From Calditerrivibrio nitroreducens DSM 19672 (GTDB taxonomy: Bacteria > Chrysiogenota > Deferribacteres > Deferribacterales > Calditerrivibrionaceae), in assembly GCF_000183405.1 (NCBI RefSeq), contig NC_014758.1, positions 434,001 to 498,000 of the forward strand: 64,000 bases of DNA. The letters run 5' to 3'. A program made the position numbers and the translations under genes. Below, piece after piece: positions 1 to 7,875 of the stretch (positions within the stretch are counted from its first letter, which is position 1; each line of letters starts with the position of its first letter). The notes under the pieces are model-generated. The model was not told the origin of the DNA and did not search any database. It saw only the letters and a program-made list of their open reading frames with translations.

Positions 1-284
1 AAAGTTATGGTATATATGTTGCAAAACTTGCTGGATTACCCGAAGCAATTGTTAGCAGAGCAGAAGAGGTTCTGTCAATACTTGAAAAGCATGAGATATC
101 TATAGATGGTTCTTTTATGATGACGAAAAAGAAGAGATCCTACGAAAGAACAGTGATACAGCCAATGCTACTTTTTGAGGAGCACCCCATCATCAGCGAA
201 TTAAAAGGTATAAACCCTGATGAGTTATCTCCAAAAGAAGCTCTCGATCTATTCTATAGAATCAGGGAGAAGCTTGATGCATAG
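1..284 (+). CDS. mutS: DNA mismatch repair protein MutS, C-terminal end (partial)
   Basis: Only the last 93 codons are present, reading from base 3 to a TAG at 282-284. The segment begins SYGIYVAKLAGLP, the conserved end of the MutS ATPase/dimerisation domain, and ends with the LFEEHPIISEL...DELSPKEALDLFY tail typical of MutS1 rather than MutS2. MutS recognises mismatches and recruits MutL. The upstream part, with the Walker motifs, lies outside the window. The stop codon overlaps the start of the next gene (ATGCATAG), so the two are probably co-transcribed and translationally coupled. Confidence 0.93.
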   Translation, partial: SYGIYVAKLAGLPEAIVSRAEEVLSILEKHEISIDGSFMMTKKKRSYERTVIQPMLLFEEHPIISELKGINPDELSPKEALDLFYRIREKLDA

Positions 285-840
285 AGAGGATTTTTTATAC
301 CTTGTGGACAAGCCACTACTTACCGTATCATTGCTATTTTCATCGATACCGATCTGGTTTGTAATCTTTTTTGCAATTTACAGGGGGATAGATCTGATCT
401 CAACATTAATTTTTTTGTTTATTCTCTTTTTGTGCAGGATTCATATCTTTACAGAATCTCAAAATCTGAACCCTTTTAGCGTTGCTTTTAATACATTTGT
501 AAAAAATGTAATAAGTATATCTTTGCAGATTACTCTGTCGTTTTTTATCATTATCCTTTCTATAGTTATGATGATTGGGGAGAAAAATGCTGCGATTGTA
601 ATTACGCTAATCACAATAGCAATCATTGCTGTTATGATTTTTATCGGGAATGGTAGGATACTTTATAAACGATGGAGGGTTTATACTATCGGTGAAGGTC
701 GGGGGTTGATCTCTTCGATAATATATAATTTGATCTGGCTTATTATACTTTTAAATGAAGATATTATTATTTTTGCACTTGGGATGATTATTTCCGTTTA
801 TTGGAATATCTATCTTTATTTTAAAAGAAGTTCAACCTGA
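277..840 (+). CDS. Small polytopic membrane protein, function unknown
   Basis: A 187-residue protein beginning MHREDFLYLVDKP. I chose ATG 277 because it overlaps the mutS stop in the usual coupled arrangement; an upstream ATG at 220 lies well inside mutS. The sequence has about five hydrophobic segments (roughly residues 14-34, 38-52, 66-90, 95-115 and 140-180), no signal peptidase site and no catalytic motif I recognise. It probably sits in the inner membrane. Nothing in the sequence ties it to mismatch repair beyond its position after mutS. Confidence 0.75.
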   Translation: MHREDFLYLVDKPLLTVSLLFSSIPIWFVIFFAIYRGIDLISTLIFLFILFLCRIHIFTESQNLNPFSVAFNTFVKNVISISLQITLSFFIIILSIVMMIGEKNAAIVITLITIAIIAVMIFIGNGRILYKRWRVYTIGEGRGLISSIIYNLIWLIILLNEDIIIFALGMIISVYWNIYLYFKRSST

Positions 841-871
841 TGTATAAACTATATTATTGAAGAGGCTCCAA

Positions 872-1240
872 CTATTCTGATCTATCACGAGCGATTTTAA
901 TAATCTTATCCCGCAGTAATCCAGCCATCTTTTCGGTGGGGATATTCAATTTTTTCGCTTCATTTTCTAAGAATAGTACAATTTCTTTCTTAAACTCTGG
1001 ATCGATGGCACATGGTAGCGCAATTGTGGTTTTACATTTACAATTTCTCAATGCAAGTATATCGTAAACATTGTGAAGATGCATTACCATAAAATTTGCA
1101 TCAAATGCATGGACAGGGATGTCGGTTTTTTCAATAAAATCTAAGAAATTTTCAAATACAACGCCACAGCATGAGCATTTTTTAGGAAATAACTTATCAA
1201 TATCTTTAAGGACTTTTTCAATTATCTCATTTTCATTCAT
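872..1240 (-). CDS. Hypothetical cysteine-containing soluble protein
   Basis: A 122-residue protein with a CSCCG motif near residue 22, a CKC near residue 67 and a further LPC near residue 75, which could together bind a metal. Its N-terminal half is rich in charged residues and the C-terminus (about 85-122) looks helical. It lies 9 bases downstream of the 81-residue membrane protein on the same strand and is probably expressed from the same promoter. I do not recognise the family. The 3' end converges with the membrane protein gene upstream in the window, with about 30 bases between their stops. Confidence 0.7.
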   Translation of the reverse strand: MNENEIIEKVLKDIDKLFPKKCSCCGVVFENFLDFIEKTDIPVHAFDANFMVMHLHNVYDILALRNCKCKTTIALPCAIDPEFKKEIVLFLENEAKKLNIPTEKMAGLLRDKIIKIARDRSE

Positions 1241-1249
1241 TTAAATTCT

Positions 1250-1495
1250 CTAAAATTTTTTTATGGGGTGAAAAGCCTTTGAAATAGGTAGCGGGGTATC
1301 GATCCTTTCAAGATCTTTTTTCGTTATAGTTTCCTCTTTGAGAAGATTGCCGTTTGCATCGAATGTCTTCAGAACGAACTTATCAACAGATGCAACATTG
1401 ATATAAGAAAGAAGCATCAATGCTATAACTACCACAAAAGCCCCATACCAGTAGGGCATATAAATACCACCAAAATACTTACTAAACTTTTTCAT
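1250..1495 (-). CDS. Small single-span membrane protein, function unknown
   Basis: An 81-residue protein starting MKKFSKYFGGIYMPYW, with one hydrophobic segment (about residues 15-34) and a hydrophilic C-terminal tail of about 45 residues. A longer reading frame upstream runs into the adjacent MITE-like element, so I take ATG 1495. A -10 box ends 8 bases before this ATG and no Shine-Dalgarno sequence is present, suggesting a leaderless transcript. The MITE-like element begins 44 bases upstream of the start. It is followed after 9 bases by the cysteine-containing protein gene. Confidence 0.65.
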   Translation of the reverse strand: MKKFSKYFGGIYMPYWYGAFVVVIALMLLSYINVASVDKFVLKTFDANGNLLKEETITKKDLERIDTPLPISKAFHPIKKF

Positions 1496-1503
1496 AGTTT
1501 GGA

Positions 1504-1531
1504 AATATAACACATTAGAAAAAAATATCAA
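1504..1531 (-). promoter_or_regulatory. Sigma-70-type promoter for the 81-aa/122-aa gene pair
   Basis: Reading the minus strand, TTGATA (1526-1531) and TATATT (1504-1509) are separated by 16 bases. The predicted start of transcription falls within a base or two of ATG 1495. The boxes end 8 bases short of the MITE-like insertion at 1540, so the insert leaves the core promoter intact. Confidence 0.5.
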
Positions 1532-1573
1532 TAAAAAAATGCCGTCACCCCATTTTTTGCACCCTAAAATAAG

Positions 1574-1710
1574 TTCAAGGTTCAACGTTCTACGTTATAC
1601 GTTCAAGGTTCAAGGTTCAATGTTCAATGTTCAATGTTCTATGTTCTATGTTCTATGTTCTATGTTCTATGTTCTAACGTTTCAACGTTCCAACGTTTTA
1701 ACGTTAAATG
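1574..1710. repeat. Heptanucleotide tandem repeat tract
   Basis: About 19 direct units of a 7-bp motif, TTCAAGG/TTCAATG/TTCTATG. There are five consecutive perfect TTCTATG copies at 1637-1671 and four 8-bp variants ending AACG at 1672-1703. The gradual drift from one variant block to the next looks like slipped-strand expansion. The tract lies wholly inside the MITE-like element. Short translations across it are low-complexity artefacts. Confidence 0.9.
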
Positions 1711-1732
1711 TTTGCCCATAGATGCATCATCA

Positions 1733-1754
1733 GGGCAGACACACAGGTCTGCCC
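1733..1754. repeat. Perfect hairpin inside the MITE-like element
   Basis: GGGCAGAC (1733-1740) and GTCTGCCC (1747-1754) form a perfect 8-bp stem with the 6-base loop ACACAG. It is much richer in GC than its surroundings and has no T-run, so it is unlikely to be a terminator. Confidence 0.7.
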
Positions 1755-2057
1755 ATATTTTTCTCCCTAATTCTGTACACTCTTATAAGCATAATTTATT
1801 TAGAACACACATTCAAATCATAAAAATGGGGTGATACCAACGCAAATTACCCCTTCACATTTCCCCCAAAGTTATGTATTATAATTTTGTTAAGCTGTTA
1901 CTTTATAGCATGTTGGAGTTTTAAAATTATAATAGTGGATTTTGAGATTCATTGTGAGGTTATATGGGTATAATAGGAAAATCGAGGTGATATTTTTTGA
2001 TCACTTTTCTAAAGAGTTTAACATTAATGGATTGTTTACTAAAAACTATTAACATAA

Positions 2058-2834
2058 ATGGATATGAATATCAATCTTAATACTAATATTGCTGCAAACT
2101 ATAGAAGCAATACTCAAAAAATACGTGTTATCACAGAATATTGGGTTAAGCAAAATGGTTACTGCCCTAATTGTGGAAATAAATTGTTAAGCTTTGCAAA
2201 TAATCGACCTGTTTCAGACTTTTTTTGTGATAATTGTAAAGAAGAATTTGAGTTGAAGAGTAAAAAAGGCGCAGAGATAGGCATGAAAATAGTTGATGGA
2301 GCTTATTCTTCTATGCTCAATAGGATCACTTCTGAAAGGAATCCTCATTTTTTCTTTTTGACTTATGACAAAACTAAAATGACTGTTGTTAACTTTTTTA
2401 TAATTCCAAACTTCTATTTTACACCAGAAATAATTGAGAAAAGAAATCCATTAACTCCTACTGCCAAAAGGTCAGGATGGATCGGTTGTAATATCAATTT
2501 AAGCTTAATTCCAGAAATGGGTAAGGTATTTTATGTGAAAAATTCTATTACTTTTTCAAAATATGAAGTTTTACATGATTGGGAGAAAACTCAGTTTTTG
2601 AAAACAGAAGAAAGAGAAAGTAGGGGATGGATTATTGATATTTTAAATTGTATTGATAAAATTGACAAAGAAATATTTTCATTACAAGATATCTACAAGT
2701 TTGAATCACACTTGAAATTAAAACATCCAAACAATAACTTTATTAAAGATAAAATCAGACAGCAATTGCAACTATTAAGAGATAAAGGAATAATTGAGTT
2801 TTTAGGAAAAGGAAAATATCGAAAGGTACATTAA
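2058..2834 (+). CDS. DpnI-type methyl-directed restriction endonuclease (GmATC)
   Basis: A 258-residue protein that closely follows DpnI of Streptococcus along its whole length. It has a zinc site CPNCG (36-40) and CDNC (57-60), the PD-(D/E)XK-type catalytic set D54, E65 and K67 in a PVSDF...EFELKSKKG context, an AKRSGWIGCNI segment (about 137-148), a SRGWIIDILNCIDKI segment near 190, and a C-terminal winged helix ending GIIEFLGKGKYRKVH. DpnI cuts GATC only when the adenine is methylated, so the host should lack Dam methylation. No methyltransferase gene is next to it. No clear Shine-Dalgarno sequence precedes ATG 2058; ATG 2064 is an alternative. The gene lies between MITE and IS ends, consistent with acquisition by transfer. 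Confidence 0.95.
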   Translation: MDMNINLNTNIAANYRSNTQKIRVITEYWVKQNGYCPNCGNKLLSFANNRPVSDFFCDNCKEEFELKSKKGAEIGMKIVDGAYSSMLNRITSERNPHFFFLTYDKTKMTVVNFFIIPNFYFTPEIIEKRNPLTPTAKRSGWIGCNINLSLIPEMGKVFYVKNSITFSKYEVLHDWEKTQFLKTEERESRGWIIDILNCIDKIDKEIFSLQDIYKFESHLKLKHPNNNFIKDKIRQQLQLLRDKGIIEFLGKGKYRKVH

Positions 2835-2932
2835 AGATTATTCAATAGCTTGGGAAACTATCACTGTTGAGATTTAGTTTATATGATGATTCAAGACAAC
2901 TAATTTCGAATAATGTATTAGTGAATTATTTT

Positions 2933-2941
2933 TATACATTC
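2933..2941. repeat. Left copy of 9-bp target-site duplication
   Basis: TATACATTC immediately precedes the IS left end (CTGGCATCACCCC) and is repeated exactly at 4409-4417 after the right end. Confidence 0.85.
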
Positions 2942-4408
2942 CTGGCATCACCCCATTTTTATGATTTAATATTGAATTTTCAATAAGTTATACTTGTAAA
3001 AGCCTCCAGAATGTTGTATGATGATTTTACACAAAAAAGCAACAATAACAACAAACTGGAGGCAGTTTATGATATATGAAATTGCAGAAAATGTGAAGAG
3101 AAAAATTTTAATCCTAACACAAAACCTTAATGATTACATTACAAGACCCCAACAGAAATATATGATTGAAATGGTTTCAGGAGTATTTGCAACCAAGAGC
3201 CTGAATCTTACATCGATAGCAGGTTATTTAAATGAGAGATGTGGTGTAAAACATTCTCTAAAGAGATTGCAGAGAAATACATTTAATTATTCTACTTTGT
3301 TAGATATTTCTAATGCTTATAATATAGATTATGCATACAATGAAACGAAATCAGATGACAGGTTAATAATATCGATAGATGGTGGTGATTTGACACATGA
3401 TTATGGTATCGGTTTTGAGCTTATAGGTAAAGTTCACGATGGTAGTTCTAACAAAGTAGGCTATGGATATCCGTTAAATCATGCTGTATGTTACAGTCCA
3501 AAGAGTAAGAGAATGTTTTCATTATATATTGATGTTTATAGTTATAAATCAAGTAACTTTAAAAGTGAGAATGCCAAGACCATAGAGATGCTGGAGAAGA
3601 TAGGGATTAGATTTAAAGATAAGGGGTTATTTGTATTTGATAGGGGCTATGATAGGGGTGAGATATTAAGATATATGCTTAGAAATGGTTTGAGTTTTGT
3701 AATAAGGAGTGTTGGTAAGAGGCATTTGGATTACAATGGGAGTAGGCTTTCAGTATTGGATATTTGTAAGGATAAGATAAATAGAAGGTATAAAAAAGGT
3801 GGTATTTCTTATGGTTATGCTAAATGTTATTATCATGGCCATGCAGTTACATTAATTAGTGTAAGGGGTAATTCGTCGAAGAATATGCTTTATTTTATGA
3901 GTGAAGGGCATATAAGCAGTAGTAAGGAAGCGTATTTTAGGATTAGCAGTTATTTTTCCAGGTGGAAGATAGAAGAGAGCTATAAGTTTATGAAGCAGCA
4001 GTTTGGTATTGAGAAGTGCCTTGTGAGGAGGTTTGAGTCATTGAGGACGTTGTTAGGTATGGTATCTTTTTGCTGGAATGTATTAAGTCAGATAGAATCG
4101 GATGTTATGATATCCAAGTTGTTAGAAGATATGGCCAAAAGAGAGAAATACGACAATGAAGACAAAAAGGTATGTGAATTTAAATATTATCGGATATCGG
4201 ATGGTATTGAAAGGGTATTACGGTCTTACAATGGTAAGATATTTCATCATAGAGATAAAAAATATGATTGTGATTATGTTATGTATTTTAAGATAGGTTA
4301 TTATCTTAAATTTCCAGAAGAGCGTAAGAAGATATTTGGAATGGGCAAGATGAAAAGGAAGAAAAGTTTACTTGTGGCTTAGGGGTGCAAAAAATGGGGT
4401 GACGGCAG
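2942..4408 (+). mobile_element. Complete IS4-like insertion sequence
   Basis: A 1467-bp element with imperfect terminal inverted repeats: CTGGCATCACCCCATTTTT at the left and, on the complement, CTGCCGTCACCCCATTTTT at the right (17 of 19 identical). Ends beginning CTG and a 9-bp target duplication are typical of the IS10/IS50 branch of the IS4 family. One intact transposase gene fills it. The exact duplication and intact frame indicate a fairly recent insertion. Its right end lies 68 bases before the sigma factor start, so it probably separated that gene from some of its upstream region. Confidence 0.9.
3069..4382 (+). CDS. IS4-family DDE transposase
   Basis: 437 residues from ATG 3069, chosen because GGAGGC lies 5 bases upstream; an ATG at 3018 lacks such a site. 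The catalytic signals are visible: an ISIDGGDLTHD block (first Asp), FVFDRGYDRGEI (second Asp), and the YREK signature in YFSRWKIEESYKFMKQQFGI (Y, R, E and K correctly spaced), which defines IS4 transposases. The stop codon abuts the right inverted repeat. No frameshift or internal stop is seen, so the element is probably able to transpose and may also mobilise the MITE-like copy. Confidence 0.93.
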   Translation: MIYEIAENVKRKILILTQNLNDYITRPQQKYMIEMVSGVFATKSLNLTSIAGYLNERCGVKHSLKRLQRNTFNYSTLLDISNAYNIDYAYNETKSDDRLIISIDGGDLTHDYGIGFELIGKVHDGSSNKVGYGYPLNHAVCYSPKSKRMFSLYIDVYSYKSSNFKSENAKTIEMLEKIGIRFKDKGLFVFDRGYDRGEILRYMLRNGLSFVIRSVGKRHLDYNGSRLSVLDICKDKINRRYKKGGISYGYAKCYYHGHAVTLISVRGNSSKNMLYFMSEGHISSSKEAYFRISSYFSRWKIEESYKFMKQQFGIEKCLVRRFESLRTLLGMVSFCWNVLSQIESDVMISKLLEDMAKREKYDNEDKKVCEFKYYRISDGIERVLRSYNGKIFHHRDKKYDCDYVMYFKIGYYLKFPEERKKIFGMGKMKRKKSLLVA

Positions 4409-4417
4409 TATACATTC
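4409..4417. repeat. Right copy of 9-bp target-site duplication
   Basis: TATACATTC directly follows the IS right end and matches 2933-2941 exactly. Confidence 0.85.
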
Positions 4418-4476
4418 CTCTTGTTTTTTTTGAAAAATCATAGTAAGTAATCACAAATAACCGATAAAAAGGTATT

Positions 4477-5490
4477 ATGAAACCTATAAAAAAAGACTCT
4501 GATAATAAAACTTCTGAAATAATAGATGATAATCTGACCAATTTCTACCTTGTAGTCATTGATGAAGAGAATGTTAGTGAAGATGATTTTTTAAGTGGCG
4601 GGGTTTTGGAGGAAGAGGAAGAAGCAGATAGTTTGGAAGGTGTTGATGATTCAAAAGGTTCATCCGCTGAAACTTTAGTTTTTTACCTTAAGGAGCTCTC
4701 CAAGTGTCCAGTGCTTTCCAAAGAGGAGGAGTGTGAGCTTGCCAGAAGAATAGAAGAGGGGGATGAGAAAGCAAAAGAAACCATGATCAATTGTAATCTC
4801 AGGCTTGTGGTATCTATTGCGAAAAAGTATGCAAATAAAGGTGTTCCTCTGGAGGATCTTATCTCTGAAGGTAACATAGGGCTTATAAGGGCTGTGGAGA
4901 AGTTTGATTATAGAAAAGGGTTTAAGTTTAGCACCTACGCCACATGGTGGATTAGGCAGGCGATCGAACGGGCTATAATAGCAAATACAAAAATTGTAAG
5001 GGTTCCGGTTCATGTTTTGGAGTATATAAAAAAGATTTTAAAAGCAAAATCTGAGCTTCAGGAAACCTTGGGAAGAAATCCTACTTATACTGAGCTATCC
5101 ACTTATACAGGTATTACGTTGTCAAATATATATAAAGCAGTGGAAGCGATGAGGCACGACGTATCCATCGACGCTCCAATATCTGAAGATGAACAGGAGA
5201 ATATGCATAATCTGATACCGGACAATATCCACACAGACCCTTTTGACCATGCTTTCGAACTTAATATTCAAAAACTGGTGTCTAAGTGGATGGGCTATTT
5301 AAATGAAACGGAAAAATTAATTATAACACTTCGATACGGGTTAGACGGAAAAAGATCAAGGACACTGGATGAAGTTGGAAAAGAATTGAATCTCACCAGG
5401 GAAAGGATAAGGCAGATTGAAAAAAGAGTCCTTAACAAACTAAGGAGTTTTTTTCACAATAAAAGAATCGAAAAGGGGACAGTTATATGA
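4477..5490 (+). CDS. rpoS: RpoS-like group 2 sigma-70 factor
   Basis: A 337-residue sigma factor. An acidic N-terminal stretch (about 1-65) is followed by region 1.2 ([18 protein letters not shown]), region 2 with [16 protein letters not shown] and [29 protein letters not shown] (split here only by position, about 105-165), region 3 (about 180-250) and region 4 with the helix-turn-helix [20 protein letters not shown] (about 300-320). The missing long region 1.1 and the [16 protein letters not shown] segment resemble stationary-phase sigma factors (RpoS type). The RpoS label is by similarity; physiology could differ. Its stop overlaps the following peptidase by 4 bases. The IS at 4408 lies just upstream. 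Confidence 0.85.
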   Translation: MKPIKKDSDNKTSEIIDDNLTNFYLVVIDEENVSEDDFLSGGVLEEEEEADSLEGVDDSKGSSAETLVFYLKELSKCPVLSKEEECELARRIEEGDEKAKETMINCNLRLVVSIAKKYANKGVPLEDLISEGNIGLIRAVEKFDYRKGFKFSTYATWWIRQAIERAIIANTKIVRVPVHVLEYIKKILKAKSELQETLGRNPTYTELSTYTGITLSNIYKAVEAMRHDVSIDAPISEDEQENMHNLIPDNIHTDPFDHAFELNIQKLVSKWMGYLNETEKLIITLRYGLDGKRSRTLDEVGKELNLTRERIRQIEKRVLNKLRSFFHNKRIEKGTVI

Positions 5491-6665
5491 GTTTAAAAGG
5501 GGAGCTTTTGAGTCGATTTGAAAGATTTAAGAAGAATATGGCCAATCTCGAAAAAGATTGGGAGGTCGTTGCTATTTTTGGGAAGGTAAATACCTTTTAT
5601 TTCACCAATACTATGCAGAATGGTGTTTTAATAATAAAAAGAACAGGTGAGAATTTTTTCTTTGTTCGTAAAAGCTATGAGCGGGCAAAGATAGAGTCAC
5701 CACTTGATTTCATATACCCTATTAAGAGTTTCAAGGACATATTTGACACAACAGATTTAAAGGGAGAATCGATTCATATAGAAAAAGATGTTGTACCATA
5801 TGGATTTTTTGAAAGGTTTAATAAAAATTTCGGTTTCAAGAGGGTTGGCTCTGCTGATCTGGCAATAGCCAAGACAAGAGCTGTTAAATCGGATTATGAG
5901 ATTGGGCTGATGAAAAAAAGTGGTGAAATACATGAATATATTTTGCAAAAGTTTGTACCTACTATATTAAGAGAAGGGATTACTGAAGCGGAACTGGGTG
6001 CAGAAATCTTAAGGGAGATTATCATTAAAGGGGGGCAGGGGCTTACCAGAATGGGTACTTTTAATGCGGAGCTTTATCTGGGGAATATATGCTTTGCCGA
6101 TAGCGGAAACTACTACAATTCTTTTGATGGCCCTGCTGGGATATTTGGGGTTTCCCCAGCGGTACCTCTTTTGGGTAACCATAGAAAAAAATTGCTGAAA
6201 GATTCAGTAATTATGCTGGATATCGGTTGTGGCTATGAAGGTTATCATACCGATAAGACCACGGTATATGCTTTTGGTAAGATACCTCAAGAAGCTTATG
6301 ATTTTCATAAGAGATGTGTGGAGATACAGAATATGGTTGCTGAGAGGTTAAGTCCTGGTGAAATACCCTCTAAGATATATGAGGATATAATATCCAGGGT
6401 GGATAGAGATTTTGATATAAATTTTATGGGATTTGGACCGAATAAAGTGAAATTTTTAGGCCATGGAATAGGTCTTGTAATAGATGAATACCCCGTAATT
6501 GCAAAAGGTTTTGATGATCCTCTGGAAGAGAATATGGTAATGGCGATTGAGCCTAAAAAAGGGATAGAAAATGTGGGGATGGTAGGTATCGAAAATACAT
6601 TTTTAGTAACGGCTAAAGGTGGTATGAGCATTACAGGTAGCGATTATGATATAATTAATGTGTAA
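5487..6665 (+). CDS. M24-family metallopeptidase (Xaa-Pro dipeptidase-like)
   Basis: A 392-residue protein with a creatinase-like N-terminal domain (about 1-150) and a pita-bread M24 catalytic domain (about 155-392). All five metal ligands are visible: Asp in [10 protein letters not shown], Asp in YHTDKTTV, His in [14 protein letters not shown], Glu in MAIEPKKGI and Glu in VGIENTFLV. It probably cleaves X-Pro dipeptides in the cytoplasm, although some relatives have other substrates. The start ATGA overlaps the sigma factor stop, so the two are translationally coupled. Confidence 0.88.
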   Translation: MSLKGELLSRFERFKKNMANLEKDWEVVAIFGKVNTFYFTNTMQNGVLIIKRTGENFFFVRKSYERAKIESPLDFIYPIKSFKDIFDTTDLKGESIHIEKDVVPYGFFERFNKNFGFKRVGSADLAIAKTRAVKSDYEIGLMKKSGEIHEYILQKFVPTILREGITEAELGAEILREIIIKGGQGLTRMGTFNAELYLGNICFADSGNYYNSFDGPAGIFGVSPAVPLLGNHRKKLLKDSVIMLDIGCGYEGYHTDKTTVYAFGKIPQEAYDFHKRCVEIQNMVAERLSPGEIPSKIYEDIISRVDRDFDINFMGFGPNKVKFLGHGIGLVIDEYPVIAKGFDDPLEENMVMAIEPKKGIENVGMVGIENTFLVTAKGGMSITGSDYDIINV

Positions 6666-6681
6666 AAGTATGGAGGTTTCT

Positions 6682-7665
6682 ATGGGTAAACTTTTTAGGG
6701 CGGTTGTTGTTGAAGAAAAAGAAAATAGATACGATATCACAGTTAAAGATAGAGATTTAGACAGTTTGCCACAGGGGGACTTACTGATAAGGGTTTATTA
6801 CTCTTCTATAAACTACAAAGATGCATTATCCTGCACTGGCAACAAGGGGGTTACAAAAAATTATCCCCATACACCTGGGATCGATGCGGCTGGTGTTGTG
6901 GAGGAATCTAATTGTGAAGATTTCAAAAAGGGTGATGAGGTAATCGTTATCGGTTTTGACCTTGGTATGAACACCTCTGGTGGGTTTGCAGAGTATATCC
7001 GTGTGCCTGCAAGCTGGGTGGTGAGAAGACCTGAAAACCTTACGTTGAGGGAATCGATGATATATGGTACTGCTGGGGTTACCGCTGCTTTGTGTGTGGA
7101 TAAACTTATTTCTTATGGTATATCCAAAGAAAATGGGAAAATAGCTGTATCAGGAGCCACTGGTGGTGTGGGACTTTTTTCAGTGGCAATTTTGCATAAA
7201 CTTGGTTTTACAGTATCAGCCATTACTGGAAAAATTTCTGAAACAGAGTATCTCAAATCTTTTGGGGCAAATGAAGTAATCCCCAGAAGTGATTTTGAAC
7301 AACAATCACCAAAAGCTCTATTAAAACCACAATTCGCCGCAGCTATTGATACATTAGGCGGTGAAGTGCTGGTGAATATAATCAAATCGATAAATTATAG
7401 TGGTGCGGTGGCCGCCTGTGGTATGGCTTTTTCTCCAAATATAAATTTGACGGTGTTCCCTTTTATATTAAGAGGTGTTTCGTTGTTGGGTGTTGATTCT
7501 GTTGAGATAAAGAAGCACGATATAATAAATAAAATTGCTGTTATATACAAGCTGGAGAATCTTGATAGGTTTGCTACAGAGATAACCCTTTTTGATATCC
7601 CAGAAGCCGTTAATAATATCTTAAAAGGGAATGCCAGAGGGCGTTATCTGGTGAAAGTATCTTGA
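6682..7665 (+). CDS. acuI: YhdH/AcuI-type acrylyl-CoA reductase (zinc-free MDR family)
   Basis: 327 residues of the medium-chain dehydrogenase/reductase superfamily, YhdH/AcuI subgroup: RVYYSSINYKDALSCTG and HTPGIDAAGVV near the N-terminus, and a Rossmann fold with VSGATGGVGLFSVAIL (about 155-170). The catalytic-zinc ligands of alcohol dehydrogenases are absent, as in this subgroup. It should reduce an enoyl-type CoA thioester such as acrylyl-CoA with NADPH. I chose ATG 6682 because GGAGG lies 5 bases upstream; a frame-compatible ATG at 6658 overlaps the preceding gene. It follows the M24 peptidase closely and probably shares its transcript. Confidence 0.82.
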   Translation: MGKLFRAVVVEEKENRYDITVKDRDLDSLPQGDLLIRVYYSSINYKDALSCTGNKGVTKNYPHTPGIDAAGVVEESNCEDFKKGDEVIVIGFDLGMNTSGGFAEYIRVPASWVVRRPENLTLRESMIYGTAGVTAALCVDKLISYGISKENGKIAVSGATGGVGLFSVAILHKLGFTVSAITGKISETEYLKSFGANEVIPRSDFEQQSPKALLKPQFAAAIDTLGGEVLVNIIKSINYSGAVAACGMAFSPNINLTVFPFILRGVSLLGVDSVEIKKHDIINKIAVIYKLENLDRFATEITLFDIPEAVNNILKGNARGRYLVKVS

Positions 7666-7671
7666 TAGCTT

Positions 7672-7875
7672 ATGAGAGCTAAAGGTTTATGGGTATGGAT
7701 GACATTCTTTTGCGGTGGTTTGGTGTTTATAAATTACCCTTTTATAAAGATTTTTGACAAAAAGATATTCATATTCAAGATCCCGTTAATATATTTTTAC
7801 TTCTTTGTTGGTTGGGTTGGGTCGATAATAGTTGTCTATATTTTTAGAAGAATTTTTTTAAGAAATGAAGATTGA
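7672..7875 (+). CDS. Small two-span membrane protein paired with the SSS-type sensor
   Basis: A 67-residue protein with two predicted membrane spans (about 8-25 and 38-60) and a basic C-terminus RRIFLRNED. It overlaps the next gene by 11 bases. The arrangement resembles the small membrane partners that precede sodium/solute symporters (for example YjcH-ActP or DUF4212 pairs), so it may be a small subunit of the transporter-like sensor that follows. That role is inferred from size and position only. Confidence 0.7.
   Translation: MRAKGLWVWMTFFCGGLVFINYPFIKIFDKKIFIFKIPLIYFYFFVGWVGSIIVVYIFRRIFLRNED

Larger units (their letters stand above)
1540..1839 (-). mobile_element. MITE-like non-autonomous element related to the neighbouring IS
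   Basis: A 300-bp segment whose two ends match the two ends of the full IS at 2942-4408, in opposite orientation. Bases 1540-1564 are identical over 25 positions to the complement of the IS right end (4407-4383). The complement of 1839-1815 matches the IS left end (2943-2967) at 24 of 25 positions. The interior is unrelated to the transposase gene: it holds a 7-bp tandem repeat tract and a GC-rich hairpin. No target duplication is visible at the outer edges, so the insertion is old or was rearranged. It has no credible coding sequence. It would need the transposase supplied in trans. Confidence 0.8.

Noticed and set aside
1574-1710. A CRISPR array
   Set aside because: The units are 7-8 bases long and directly adjacent, with no unique spacers and no cas genes nearby.
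1539-1834. Small proteins encoded across the heptamer tract
   Set aside because: The translations are low-complexity repeats with no ribosome site.
1540-4408. A composite transposon carrying the DpnI gene between the MITE-like element and the IS
   Set aside because: The IS has its own exact 9-bp duplication, so it inserted separately. No matching duplication exists at the outer edges (before 1540 and after 4408).
4441-4467. A sigma-28 promoter for the RpoS-like gene, based on ACCGATAA at 4460-4467
   Set aside because: The -35 half is poor, and transcription would start about 3 bases before ATG 4477, removing the AAGGT ribosome site.
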